Source: Phallusia mammillata (taxonomy: Eukaryota > Chordata > Ascidiacea > Phlebobranchia > Ascidiidae). From it: DNA of 64,000 nucleotides. Below, piece after piece: positions 34,901-47,954 of this stretch (position 1 is the stretch's first letter; each line of letters begins with the position of its first letter). The position numbers were made by a program, and so were the translations under genes. Below the pieces are notes generated by a model, which was given only the letters and a program-made list of their open reading frames with translations, made no database searches and was not told the origin of the DNA. The stretch covers positions 14,061 through 78,060 of the forward strand of contig QLIY01000414.1 of NCBI GenBank assembly GCA_003260075.1, read 5' to 3'.

Positions 34901-37270
34901 AACAAACTTCTCAACAAATCTGTTTTTTTACAACTGTAATCTACAACACGGGACAAAACAAAATAAACAAACATTCAAACCTAAAACTAAGCACAACACC
35001 ACAACAAAAACCTAAACAACAAATCTGTTTTTGAATGTAATCTAAAACACGAGACAAAACAAACAAAAACACGATATTTCTGACAAACTATGGATAACAT
35101 TACAAAAGTGTAGACTGAATTCGCTTTCACACATCTCACAGCTGATTCGAATCATTAATGTATCACAACATTAATAAATGAGTTTCTCTTTATCTACTAC
35201 TCTTATGAACACTCGCTTTTGTATCGTGACTTCGAATCCAAGTACTAAATGTCACACCGCTTCAGTCAGGCTGCAATGCTTGGCGGCGTTACAAAGCGCG
35301 GGACAGGGTTAATTAGAATCACGTTTATGACCCAAATCGACTTGGCTATTTTCTCAGATTGCTTGCAACACAAAAAATGCAAACTCGTATGTGACAAGAG
35401 TTTGGCTGTGTCCATTATACCCTTTCAAATCGTGAATGTTTATGCTTAATTTGTTTTCAGCACTTCTACCTGCTCCAATTCCTCCCATAAGCCTTGACAT
35501 CAAAAAAATGGTTACAAAGGCTCTTGCAGAAAAAGGAGCAACTATTCAGGAGCTAAACATTGTTCGTCAGCTTAATTTGTTTCTGCTGCGTTATAGCCAA
35601 TTTACCGAGTTTCAATACAACTTTTGGCGATAAGAAATTGCATTTTTTTGAAGAAATTGTTAAGCCGACCACGTATAACGATTGTACAGTTTTAAAAAAA
35701 AAACAAAAATAAAGTTTGTGGTCAACACTTTTTATCTGTAGCAGAGTAGACCGCCAGAAAGTTAAAATAGAATAAACAGCAAAAATAAACTTAAATTGCA
35801 AGTGTGGCAAATTTGAAAAGTAAACAAAAATTAACATGAAGGTAGAACCCCAACGAAATCATGTAACTCTAATTTTTTAATTCTACCAAAAAGATTTTTT
35901 CTAATTTAAACCAAAATTGTTTTTGTTGATAACAAATGTTTTATTTAGCCCTATAAAAAAAATAGTTTTATTTATTTAAGATGAAAGTTTTTGTACAGAA
36001 AATCACGAAGGTCTCGAAAACGCGCGATGCAAAACAATCAATAATCGAACACAAAGCGAACGCAAAGCCGTGACAGAAAACCGGAAGTAACTTCTCTCAA
36101 ATTTACGTCACTACCTGCCTAATTGCGGCGGGATCGTGTCGACGAATTACTAGCAATGTTGTGGAAAGAATCATGGACAGAATTGAAAGCATTATGACGT
36201 CATAAATACAGTTGTCACGACGATCGCAAGCATGCACCTGACGCGCGAAATTTCGTGTCGCGTTTCTCGATGATTTGGCGGTTAAAATCCGGTTTTATTT
36301 CGTCACAGATGCACGTTGATTGGAGGCTGATGGGATAGTGACGAGACAGAACCTAATTATCGACACATTAGGGGGATTTTGATGCGCGTTGGTGAAATAA
36401 GTTAAAACAAACAGCCTTTTCGGTTGTAAGTTGATAAAACTTAGCATGAATCGAGCAAACCTCTTTGCAAACGACTTTGCGACCGCATTCCAGCAGTTTA
36501 TCAAACGCGCGGCGCCAAAACTGTCAACAAAACGTGCACGCGGCCATTTTTATGGAATGATTATGACGTCACAGTGGATTGACAGACGACGAAACGTCTG
36601 GAGCGTTTTGCTGAGAATAATTGGATGCAAAGTTTTGCTGCAACTAATGACTTCGCACTGTGGCGCGTGAGATGCAAAAAATGTTTTTTCTTTTATTATT
36701 TTGAGTTAAATTGATAAATTCTTCGATAGATTTTGTCGCAAAATCAAAATTGAATCAGTACTGCAAAACTTTCCAACCGCAAGAACATTTTTAGGTAAAA
36801 TTTCATTTTATTATTAAAAACAGTAATATTGCCAAAAGTGACGGAGTCTGAAAGATTTCATGAAGTTTTAACTTCGTACAACATCAAACCAGTTATCTCA
36901 GTTCTTCATCCAATAAAAACAAACCCGGCTTTTTGATCTTTTTCCCAACTCCCCTCAACATAATTTACAACCTTGATCAATTGCTAACGTAAAGATGTCA
37001 CATTTTTTCTCGGTTGTGCGAAAAAACGATTTAACGGCCCAAGATAATTTTTGGTTATTTTTTTCGTTTTTACAAATTAATATCGGCGAAAAGAACTTTA
37101 CCGCTTGTGACCAATTATTAAATGTTACAAAGTGACTTTCCTCATAACATTACAATAAGTTTCAACACAATGTGTTTAACCATATCAGACAAGCAAGATA
37201 AACAATAGTAGAACGTCACCATTGTGATGTAAGAAAACCTTCGGTGTTACGTAATAATCGACATGTAACC
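31901..37270. other. Upstream non-coding region, no gene seen
   Basis: AT-rich, without convincing exons. Contains an (ACTCA)-type repeat end near 34.73-34.80 kb, a short tandem copy (34.91-34.97 and 35.02-35.07 kb, AACAAATCTGTTTTT) and a less AT-rich patch at 36.0-36.66 kb with TGACGTCA at 36195 and 36564. It could hold NFI regulatory sequence. Confidence 0.6.
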
Positions 37271-37278
37271 CTGTAGAC

Positions 37279-37786
37279 CAGTGGTTCTCAACTCGTTTCA
37301 GGCCATGGTACACCAGATTAATTAAATGATTATAATGGACCAGTCGATTGTTAAGTAAGGATAAAGAAAGCATCCACAACAAGCATATTAGCTTGGAATT
37401 ACTGCCAAGGTGCTGGTGTATATAGAATACATCGTTCAGACGCTTCAACAATCTCTGTTGTCATCATCAGTGTACAACAGAGATTGTTGAAACGTCTGAA
37501 CGATGTATTCTATATATACCAGCACCTTGGCAGTAATGTTTATGATTAAATTACTTTTCAAGTCCGTGTATAGTGTTCCTAAGCTTGGAATATATTCTTT
37601 TAAATAGAGATTTTCGAGAAGTGATATCAACAGCTAACAATTAATGGCCAATAACTTGGATAAGCTTTTTTTAGAAATGAATTTTAAAATATTATATAGC
37701 GACTTCTTTGAGTTTATTACTGAATATAGTTAACGTCCTGTTGACCACCCAGAAAGTTATCATGGACTACCAGTTGAAAAGCACTG
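37279..37786. mobile_element. hAT-like MITE, copy 3, with nested hairpin
   Basis: Left CAGTGGTTCTCAACTCGTTT with CAGGCCATGG; right ATGGACTACCAGTTGAAAAG and CACTG. The interior matches copy 2 (17466) up to GCATCCACAACA and again from GAAGTGATATCAA. The intervening sequence, absent from copy 2, includes the hairpin at 37398-37537. Confidence 0.75.
37398..37537. repeat. 140-bp near-perfect hairpin (64-nt arms, 12-nt loop)
   Basis: Arms 37398-37461 and 37474-37537 pair at 62 of 64 positions; loop CATCATCAGTGT. Begins ATTACTGCCAAGGTGCTGG and ends with its complement CCAGCACCTTGGCAGTAAT. Looks like a foldback element nested in a MITE. Its transcript would form a long dsRNA stem. Confidence 0.95.
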
Positions 37787-37789
37787 GTC

Positions 37790-40700
37790 AAGACAGAAAT
37801 GGGGCGACCACACGGCAAAAACCCTGCTAATGCAGTTCGTTGTAGCGAAGTCGCGCTAACACGTGCTTGACAGTTAGCCATGCATGGACGCTTGCTTGTT
37901 CAGAGCCGGAACAACGCCAAGAGTCAAATTGGGCAAAGTCGTGGACTGACTTCACACTGGCTGATGCAATGACGTCTCAGAAATGTTGTGGGACGATGCA
38001 GATGAAATTATTAATGGCTCGAAAATCGTGATTTTGACATTTGAGTAAGTTGACCACAAAAAACTGGCTCATTCCAGTTCGTTTATTACGTAACATTGCA
38101 ACTTGTCGATTATTGTTACGTAACATTGCCACTTGCGATAGAGACACATGTTCTATGGGCTAAATTACTTGAACACTTGTAAAGACAAAGACCCGGAAAG
38201 TTTTAAAACATGTACAAAATCAGCGCACACCTTTTTACAAACTATTGTTTATGAAAACCAGGAAAACTTCATTTCTCTCATCAGATTACCGAAGATTTGC
38301 GATAATGCGTATAAATGCTAATATTTTAAATTTGAAGACAAACAGAATCTTTCCCCAAACCGTTAGATGGCGCTAGATTTAACTAAAGAACCCTTTCCAA
38401 AATTCGATTATCACAACTAAAATTCAAAAGAGGTTTGTTCAAAGTACACTCTATGCAACTTTTTAAAAATCGCTGTTGTCTGTTATTCGCGGTTGTTCAA
38501 TATACTAAAGATCTCGGAGACCTGGAATAATGCATCTGCCCTTGAGCTAAATTTAGTTGCAATGCAGATAAACCTTATTGTATCAACAAACAAGCAACAG
38601 AGCAGAAAAACAAATTGTGCAATGAAAAAATACTATCAGCAAGATATGTTAATTTTTTTTAATTATTGCAATAATTTTAACTCGTTTTTTAGGAATTAAG
38701 TGAAGGATTTACAATGACTACAGCAAATATTAGAAAACGAAATCCAATGTGAATATACTTTACTTAAAATGAAATGCCTAAAAAAATTGTCTTAAATGCA
38801 AATGCAAAAAATTGTCTAAACCAATTAACCACAATTTGTAGCAACGAAAAGTTCCTTACAGGTGAAGACCCTTGTAAAATATATGAAACACCTCAAACTG
38901 TTAATACTAAAACACTCCACTCAGGGAGCTGGTGTGGCCAGAAACATAAAAATCGAGTGCATTGGTTCAACTACAATAACTTTAGTCTTAAATGTTAAAA
39001 AATATTTGGTTAGACTATTATATGTAATTTTAAAAACGCCGTGCTTAACAAATCCCATACGTTCTCAATGAATAAAAAATAAACTAGTAAACATTATAAC
39101 ATAAATTTGTGCCGGTAGTTTTAAACGCAGTCATCGTTTACAAATATTAACAAACATTAAACCTTGTGCTAGCGTTTTTTTTAATGCAGTCACTGTTTAC
39201 ATCGGCATCAAGTTGAAACTTGGACGGTCTGGCGTAGGAAGTTCGCAGTCTGCCAAGTAACAGACGTGGTGTCTGACCTGTGGGGACATTTCAACCCTGT
39301 TTACTCGCTACAACTTCTGCCAAAACTTCACGACGCAACAACTTGGCAAGATATTAATAAAACAAAACACTGTGTGGGTTATGTGGACTAAAGTATGCGG
39401 AGGAATATAAAGTCAAGAAAAGGTTGTTGAAACAAAAATAGTTTATCCTCGTAGCTGGAAATTATTTTATTTGCAAAACATTTTTTTTGATTATTTTTGA
39501 ATCAAAAAGGGTCCAAACTTTAAAATTCTGTTTTAGTTTTTTTCCTGGGTTCATGATTAAAAATTTTTCGAACAATGAAAAAAATCAACTGCACAACAGG
39601 TTTAATAACTTTAAGAAACAAGCATATTTTCAGCGAAACTTAAGAATCGCCACAGCTAACTGCGAAGCCTTGCACAGTCGGTATAGACAGCCGAAATACC
39701 GATGGTATAGAAGCTATACAAAAAGCAACGCCATTTTGATGCGGCGAATTACTCTCTTAAGATAATAGTAATGTTGCAATTTTATTAAAAGTATAAAATG
39801 CAATAACAATTTAGGATATAAAAATTTGAATCCCCACAAATCAAATATGAATTGTTTTTAATCATAAGCGACAGTTTTGCAAACAACTAATTTCTATTGA
39901 AAGGGTGCTCAACCATGTAAACAAAACATTTGACTTATTTCACTAAAACTAAACTTAGTTTTCAGTCGTGCAGATGGAACAAAAGAATATTAACATTGTA
40001 ATTTATTTAACGTACATGGACTACATTTATAGAAACACTACACTTGAAATAGCCCGAAACTAAACACAAACAACTTACATCGCGTAATACGCCCTGTTGC
40101 TTACAATAAAACCTACAACAAACTAACTACAACACAAAACATGTAATAACGCCTAAAATTCCCAATGATAACTGACAATAGCACAGTTCTAATATCTATA
40201 ACTTTGTAAATCGATCCATTATGACATCACAAAAGCCTCTGTTCGGTCACAGCAGTGATATTGTTCGGTCACAGAAGCACGTGCTTATGTGTTGAGCGAA
40301 GTTTCTAATACACAGCGATCGACGGGCAACAGGTAAAACTGAAACGATGCGCTTTTTTCTCAATGTTTCGACGGCGACGGACGAAGCGAGACAACGATCA
40401 CAAATTCTCTTTTTCTTCTTCTCGGTCGAGCGCATCGCGCCGCCTTTTTTACAGCAAAAGTTTTTCGTACATTTCGTTCACCTCAAATCGCCGGCAAAAT
40501 TTTTAATTTTGTGTCCTCAAATTTTTGAGAGTTTGTCGAACAAGATTTCAATTTTAACATAAGCTAAAATGCAATTTGAACAGTTTTATATTTTTTATCC
40601 ACAGAAAAATATAGCACAGCAATAAAGCAACATTCAGTGCAAGTATATTCGCCTTTAGAGAAGAATGATTTATGCTTAAGGGCACGGACTTACACTAAAA

Positions 40701-41037
40701 GATTTCTTTAACATTGTGAAACATCACTATTTTGTGGCAACAAGAATCAAAAATCGTTTGTTAGAATAATATTGTGCCAAATGTATTGACATTTATGTGC
40801 GTTTTTAACCAAATTATGATAAAATATGAATTGTAACTTCCTCAATCCTGTAAAAAATACCTATAAAGTGCGATTTAAAAAAAGCGCCGATAAAAAGACT
40901 TCTAGTTTTTATTAAAAATTCGCGGGAGAAACTGTTTTGAACCCCGGCGGATTCGACGCAAAACCCTTCGAAGTGTTTCAGCCAGGTCTTTTTCAGCAAC
41001 CGGTCGTACTTATACCGTAAAACAGTTGCGCCATGGC
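37790..41037. other. Non-coding region, no gene seen
   Basis: AT-rich; short open frames near 38.5-39.8 and 40.3-40.6 kb show no family match or splice support. Confidence 0.55.
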
Positions 41038-41045
41038 ATTTGGAA

Positions 41046-41454
41046 TAGTGATGCACCGAAGTTTCGGTTGGCCGAAACATTTCGGCCGAATACGCTGTTT
41101 TTCGATGTTTCGGTTTCGGCCCGAACTTTTTTGGAAATTCGGCCGAAACCGAACTTTTTGATTGCATGAAATTAATACCCAAACTTTCATTTTCGCCAAT
41201 ACGAAACATCATAAATTAACTATTTGTTGTATATATCTATAAAATACTTGCCACATCGTCTGCGAAATATTACAAGTTTAGTGAAGCTTTTGCATTGTGA
41301 AAGTGATTTTGGTTTGTCATAATTGAGTTCACTTGCATCAACAACACAAGGTTAAGTTAAAAACACCCATAAAAATGCGGTTTTAGGTTCGGCCTGATTC
41401 GGCCGAAATTCGGTTTCGGCCCGAACCTTTTTAGGCGGGTTCGGTGCATCACTA
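41046..41454. mobile_element. hAT MITE with perfect 8-bp target-site duplication
   Basis: 409 bp bounded by TAGTGATGCACCGAA and TTCGGTGCATCACTA, exact 15-bp inverted ends. Both sides are flanked by ATTTGGAA (41038-41045 and 41455-41462). Inside, palindromic TTCGGCCGAA words repeat. A TAGTGATGCACCGA-type terminus and 8-bp duplication identify the hAT superfamily. It has no transposase frame, so it is non-autonomous and, given the intact duplication, fairly recent. Confidence 0.93.
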
Positions 41455-41462
41455 ATTTGGAA

Positions 41463-44390
41463 CTAAAGTCTCAAAGAAATTTAATATTTTTTCAGAAAAC
41501 AACAACAAAAAATAGTTTGTTCGGAATTGAGGGCAAAATGTTTAATGTGGGTCCGCGGCGAATCGTTGTGAAAATTCACCAAATGCGAAAACGATGAAAC
41601 GCAGATTTGGCGGGGATTAGCGCAAAGCTGTCGGGGTAAATGTGATTAACATTGCAATGGAGGAATCCGTCGGGAGCCCGAGTAATTTTAGATCAGATCC
41701 TAGACCAAAGGTTCAAGGGACGAAGTATTCCCGTGGGTCGAAAGTCAGAGATGAAGTCGAGCTGAGACGCAGATTCGATTTCGTATTTCACTTGTCGCTA
41801 TTTTAAGCTGTGTCTCAAGTATAATAGCGCGCCACCGCAAACACTCATCCACAGTTCGGCGATAATTGAGTTACTATTACAAATGGATTTCGTATTGTTT
41901 CGTCATTAACCGTAATATTACATCACTTAAGCGTGTTTACACGCACAATTGACAGGCAAAGCGGTCATAGAAAAGTCTGCTTTACTTCAGTACTACAATA
42001 AATTAAAAAAACATAAATATGTCACCAACTATTGCATTAATATTTAATGCAACACTTTAACATCGCCTCCTGCAGACGCCAAACGCATCCTTTGAAGATA
42101 CCAGTAGAGGCGCGTCCAACAATGACACAACCGAAAAAAGAACAAAGCCCCAACTGCGTTCTGAACCCGCCTAAACTCAAAGCAGCCTCGATGGCGAGTA
42201 ATCACAACTTCCGCCATCGAAATCATACGCGTTTCAACTTTGTGCCATCGCGCGTCGCGACGATTTTAAAGTTCTCGAACAATTGGAGGCCGCCAACACA
42301 AACAACACAACGCGATTCCTTCCGATGATTGTTACGCGATTATTTATAGCGCAAAGCAGGAATCGATCGCTGGTATTATTCGGCTCGCTTCCAGCAAATC
42401 CTGTCTCGAAGCTCAGCCAAGGTGGAAGTCGCTACTGCTGCGGATTACCACCGTCTCGTTCACGGGAAACCCCCTTTTACTTGCACATTATAAACGAAGA
42501 TTCCATGTAAACTTTGTGATGGATTGTTCGACGAAATTCATTGCGTTACTCCACAAACACGTCATTGCAGTTTAGGACTACAGAATTGATTCAACTATGT
42601 TAAAACTTAAATCGTGTGGTTCCAAGTATTTAGTAACAGTGGGCGCAGAGGTGTCAGCGGGACCGAACCGGAAAGCCTAAACCCATTTTTTAAAAGCCTG
42701 TAAAATAGGCCTTAAAAGTAGATTAACCGACGTAAAATTACAACAAGAATGTGAAGTCAGACACCTATTAAGCCCGTTTTATTAAACTAATGCCAAACGC
42801 GACCCGAAAAACCAGGACTGATATATAACTACAAAAACACGAAATCAACCTAATACTCATTTGAAACCAATTATTTCTACTAATAAAATGGTTGTAAAAC
42901 GAAAATAAACCAGATAAAAAACGGTAAGTAAACAATTTGCATTCGTAGATTCCCTAAACATTTTAGAAATGCTTTCATTGCAATTTTTGCCTTTATGAAA
43001 CAATGCCAAGCCCTCATGTAATTCAACCCTGGTTGCTCACCACTGGGTGTCGCAACGTCGGATTGTTTATGTATTATTACGACTCAAAAGAGCATCGACG
43101 CAGAAAAAGTATTACAGAGCACATATGCGACCCCATGCAGCACTTCCAAAATCAGCCTTTGTGCTATTCATAGAAATCGTACAATTAACATCATTATTTC
43201 TATGTCAAAAGCGCAATTTTGCGGACAAGTGTTGGGAATGGGTGGAAAGAGGCTGCGGTTGCATGCGCTTGCAGAGGCGGTTTGCAAACGTCGTGTTCGG
43301 TGAGGACGGAAGCTTTTAAATGCTCGAACGAGTGGCTGTAGCTAATGTCAACGCAGGGAAGCCGTGGAAGCGATAGAATGCAACAACTTCTGGTGCTGTT
43401 GGCGCGCGTTACTGGGGAAGTTTGAAATTGAGAGTAATTCTACCAACTCCTGGTGGTTATTATTAGCTCGAGAAGTTGGTTTGTGGCTGTTTGAGTTGAC
43501 AAGTCGGTCGCATATGATGGAGTGTGAGATGTTTTGGAATCTGATTCTAATTTTGGAAGCAACCAAGCTGCTTTTAGAACAAATTTTAAACAACAAATCC
43601 AGCAACATTTTTTCACGTTTAACCCCCAAAGTACTAACAAATTGTCAAAGATTCAACCCGAAGAAGAATAAACATGTTATTCATTTCCTCGAAATCGAAA
43701 CAAAGTATTTAATGTGTAATTTAGATCTAGATCAACAATATTAAACCCAAAAAGGACAGTTTGCTTCCAAAATAATACCCAACCTTCATTCAAGACGAAA
43801 CAAACAATTTACGAGACTGTTTAAATAAGGTTTGAATTTTCATCCATCAAATCTTGTAAAACCGAACAAATTCCCTTAAACTTAAAGGTCATGGGTTAAG
43901 GTCATATGTCTTTGAAGGTCAAGGTCACATGTGCTCGGTTCGCAACACTGTTTCCTGAGCAGAACCGGTGGAGTGGTGGTGCGACTGTTTTCAATTGCTT
44001 CCGCCTCTCGTCCACCTCAGCCTGTTTACATTAAACTTACAAGTATTAAGTCCTTCCTATTCAACATCGCTCGTCGTCGCGATAGGAGAAGAGAGAACAA
44101 TATATGCAGCGTCCTGAACAATGGTTTTGGAACACCGCTTTCAAAAGCATATTGTGACGCATAAAAGCGGTGAATCAAAGACACGATTTTGTTAATACGA
44201 TAATAAGTCAATTTTGGCTTCCTTTTTTTCAGACTACAATAATCCACAATTTACTTATTTTACGACTAATCTTGCGACCAACACGGATACATGTGAATGA
44301 AGTGAATTGGAATTCATGTCGTCACAATACGTATTGTGACGTAGTGAAAGTCAAAATGTCCTCAACAATATTACGAATGGGTTAACACAG
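41463..44390. other. Non-coding region, no gene accepted
   Basis: Less AT-rich stretches at 41.55-41.86, 42.05-42.5 and 43.2-43.5 kb have open frames on both strands but no recognised protein or clean splice pair. They may be regulatory. Confidence 0.5.
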
Positions 44391-44460
44391 TGGTTCTCAA
44401 ATTTTTTTTTGTTGCGACGCCTCTGGAAAAGTTTTCTGGACTTGCGACGCACCAACAGAT
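44391..44460 (+). mobile_element. hAT-like left end
   Basis: CAGTGGTTCTCAAATTTTTT followed by GTTGCGACGCCTCTGG; the right end was not found before the poly-G run. Confidence 0.45.
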
Positions 44461-44538
44461 AAATGTTAATGAGGAAACTTATTATTGAAGATGTGTTTAT
44501 TGATACAACAACAAAAAGCCACGAAACGGAAATATTCT

Positions 44539-44613
<75 letters not shown>
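44539..44613. repeat. Poly-G run (75)
   Basis: The longest G homopolymer. All G-oriented runs in the window (44539, 45358, 45954, 47424) cluster in 44.5-47.5 kb, whereas elsewhere runs are C. Confidence 0.9.
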
Positions 44614-44614
<1 letters not shown>

Positions 44615-45289
44615 GGGTTAATAAATTGATAACTGTTTAACATTTTTTGTTGCTGAACGGACACTTCTTAAAGTATAAGCGTTTCTATAAAACTGAGACC
44701 GTTTTAAAATGAACGATAAAAGTTATTCTATTTCAATAAAAACTTTTATTCCACTTAGGGGTACGTTTGTTTTAATATTTTTATTCATTGAAAAAATGTT
44801 TTTATATTAGTTCGTTCAAACATTTTGCAATTGGTTTATCCATCTAATAAATATTTGTACTAAGCTTAAATGTGAATTAAACATATTCTATTTAAACAAG
44901 CAACTGCCGATGCTCTCAGGGCCGAACATACGCTCGCCAGTTTTTAACATTAACAACAAGATTTTTGTTTATTTAAACAGTTTCGATGAAAGGTAACAAA
45001 AGTTGACAGAGTTTCGCAACGCTGAGAGCACAGTCCATATTTTGGCAAGCGACAAGCAAAATTCTGAGGAGCTATGAATAGAACATGAGAGCATAACTAA
45101 AAAGGTGGCATCACGCCAAGTACCCACTGAAAGCCGCGCGGTTGATTGGTGTATTGCACAATAACTCTCGAAGTCCGAAAGAAATCAGCAACATTTCCGC
45201 CCTATCCACGCACTTTAAACGTTCGATGAGTATTGTTGAAACAAAGGCGTCGCGCGTTTTGGAGAACGTTGGTGAACTTCAGTGGAGTG

Positions 45290-45445
45290 CCCTCAACCGA
45301 GTAACTTGAATTTTTACATATTGCCTGATCCGCCCAACCGGTTTGAGTGTTTATGTAGGGGGGGGGGGATGGAGTGCCCTCAATCGAGCAACTTGAGTTT
45401 TTACATATTGCCTGATCCGCCCAACCGGTTTGAGTGTTTATGTAG
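45290..45445. repeat. Duplicated segment around G11 join
   Basis: GGAGTGCCCTCAA...GTGTTTATGTAG at 45290-45357 recurs at 45370-45445 after poly-G 45358-45368. Confidence 0.85.
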
Positions 45446-45479
45446 TTTGGCTATTGATTGATTGACCGCGCGTTTTTAC

Positions 45480-45560
45480 CTTTTACGAGTTTAAGGAGGA
45501 GCTTGGATTTGAACTACCAACCTTTTGACTGTGAGCCAACACATTGCAGCTAAGTAAGAA
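45480..45560 (-). repeat. tRNA-derived repeat 3' half
   Basis: Minus strand reads TTGGCTCACAGTCAAAAGG, then a T-arm-like GGTAGTTCAAATCCAAG. Only the 3' half is present. Confidence 0.4.
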
Positions 45561-45561
45561 T

Positions 45562-46920
45562 AATAAAAGGCGTAACACTTTACCTTGTGTTAAGATTTAG
45601 CGGCGGTGCGGATAAAGCATATTCGTCAACAGCCAATATTCCGTTCAAAATCTTTAGGCAGAACTTTAATAAAGCATGGGTTTTGTTGCTTAAACAAATA
45701 TTACTTACACCACCTTATACAATTATAAACCAACTGTGAATGTTATAATCGAAGAAATATGCAGTTGAAACTTTGTATTGATTGATAGTGAGCAATTCTC
45801 CTTGAATTAAGAAATTGTGTTAACAATTTATCCAACATGTTTTCTTCTTTAACATTCATTAAAAACATCGGTTTAAATCAATTGCGTAACTATTTTAAAG
45901 AGCACGTGATCGGAATCATTTTCCGACTTGCGTATGACGTGTTTTTTTTTTTTGGGGGGGGTCAACTATTTCGGCCCCGGCCTCATCCCATGACCGCAGC
46001 GTCATCACACGACTGTTGACGACACGACAAGAAAATAATTTCCAGCTTCGTAAACTTCCGCGTAAAAAAACTTAAATCGAGCTAAAAATATAATTGTTCA
46101 CCTTTCCGTTACCCACCACAATTTACTCGAAAAAATCTGACCTCGTTTTTAACAAGGAAATGTGCAGCAAAAATACTGACTTCAAAAATAGCTTGGTAAA
46201 AAACAAAAACTATTTTGTTGCAAGCTGGCTTTGACGATGACAACAACGATTGTTTAACCGTCTGCAAGGAAATATATATTGCATACAACCTCTGTATGAC
46301 CAGATTTTTCTAGCCTACGCCTTGTCATATGGGAACGCTTTAGTGAACGGCTCGATTCGGTATAACGCCTTCACTATAGGCCCTGATTTATGTAGGAGCC
46401 TGCCGTGATCGCTGGTCTGGATGTACGCTTTAGGCTGATCCCAGTAATACACTTATCTTCATCTACCAGCAGATTTTTGATCAAACTTAAACAAGCAAAA
46501 TTTAAATAGTTTGGTAAAATAACTTACAAGGGGCTGCCAGAACTTTAAAACCGTAGCAAAAATGTGAAAATTGCAACAGACGTACATAAAATTTACTTAT
46601 TTACATTTTATTTATAGCTGGTTTGGCGTGAATTGTTGCAACGGAGAAATAGTAAACTAAATGAGATGAATTCAAAACCGGGAACTTCCCTGAAGCGTTC
46701 AGACCAGCGATCATAAAAAAATTAGGCGGTTTTCTTAGATTTGTTAATTGCGAAACAGTGTGCACTATTTGCATCTGACTTGTAATGGCTCTGTGTTTTT
46801 AGCGATCATTTACATTGCAAGAACATAAATCTAATTATAAAAAAAATCGGTGGATGAATTCAGACTTGTTAAATTTTTCATTCTAAAGTATAAAAAGCCA
46901 AAATATCCTGAGAACGATTT
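45562..46920. other. Non-coding region, no gene seen
   Basis: Ordinary AT-rich sequence; no repeats or exons that I can name apart from the short poly-G at 45954-45961. Confidence 0.5.
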
Positions 46921-46923
46921 TAT

Positions 46924-47135
46924 AGCAGCTGTGGCCAAACTTGGGGTCATTGGCCATTGAGTGTTGTTGGCTAGTTGGATGTGGCTTGTATGATGTGTAC
47001 GGTTGGATAAGCACGTTAAGTCTTGAGACAACAGAACAGTGTCCAGGTGTAACAACAGGTCATGTGTCTGAGTCAGACAAAATCGCTCAAAACTGGCAAG
47101 ACGAATGGGTTGTCTTGTTCGTGGAACATCCACGA
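46924..47135. mobile_element. hAT-like remnant with GTGGCCAAACTTGGGG end
   Basis: CTGTGGCCAAACTTGGGGTC is a typical hAT-derived terminus. It produces open frames on both strands that are not host genes. The right boundary is uncertain. Confidence 0.4.
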
Positions 47136-47319
47136 GTTAAATTTTTAAGCTTGATTTCAATCTCGAATGTTTTAGGTTATTAATCATTTTTACAGAAAAG
47201 ATTTATCATTTTTATTTTAAGATATTTTTCGGATGTTTTGCCTTTGCCTTGTTTGTTGCATAGCTTAAAACACAGTGCAGTAAAAACGCATCAAAAATCA
47301 ACCTATATTTTTTTGGCTT

Positions 47320-47545
47320 TCATAGACTTGTGATGCCTAAATATAAAGATTAAATGTGGAAAGTTTGTCTTTTACGTCGCATTGCATGCTTTCTTGTGAT
47401 CATCGAATGTCAGTAGCAAACCAGGGGGGGGGGATTGGCTTTCATAGACTTGCGATGCCTAAATGTAAAGACCAAATGTGGAAATGTCTTTTATGTCGCA
47501 TTGCATGCTTTCTTGTGATCATCGAATGTCAGTAGCAAACCAATA
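47320..47545. repeat. Duplicated segment around G10 join
   Basis: TTGGCTTTCATAGACTTG...GTCAGTAGCAAACCA occurs on both sides of poly-G 47424-47433 with small differences. Confidence 0.85.
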
Positions 47546-47954
47546 AATATCTCACGGCATGTCATTTTGTTGGTAGCAAAAGTGATTCAGTGTTTATTAC
47601 CTCAGTCAACATAGGGTGTTCTTGTATGTCTTGCGGTGCTCAAAGTGTTAAAAGGATAAAGCATTTATTCTAGAGCATTTTTGAACGAGAAGCAATGCTT
47701 ACAACATTATTAATTGTAATAGGAGTCAAACATGTTATATAGCATTTTGCCTTGTAAAAAAACTTAGATATTGCTCTCTTCATTGTTTGAACGTTTAAAC
47801 ATTTGCAGAGAGTTTTAACACGCAGTCAATTGATACATTTTTGGCCGCAAACAACCTTTAGAACAACTTTGTGTGGAATATTAAATCAGTTTCGCACTAT
47901 TTGACATGTTAAATTGACTTAAACGTTTTAAAGCAGAAAACAAATTGGAAAATG

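Noticed and set aside
40814-41212. 132-codon minus-strand frame
   Set aside because: Half of it lies in the hAT MITE at 41046-41454; the rest has no family match.
46831-47133. 100-codon minus-strand frame
   Set aside because: Lies in a hAT-like repeat end (GTGGCCAAACTTGGGG).
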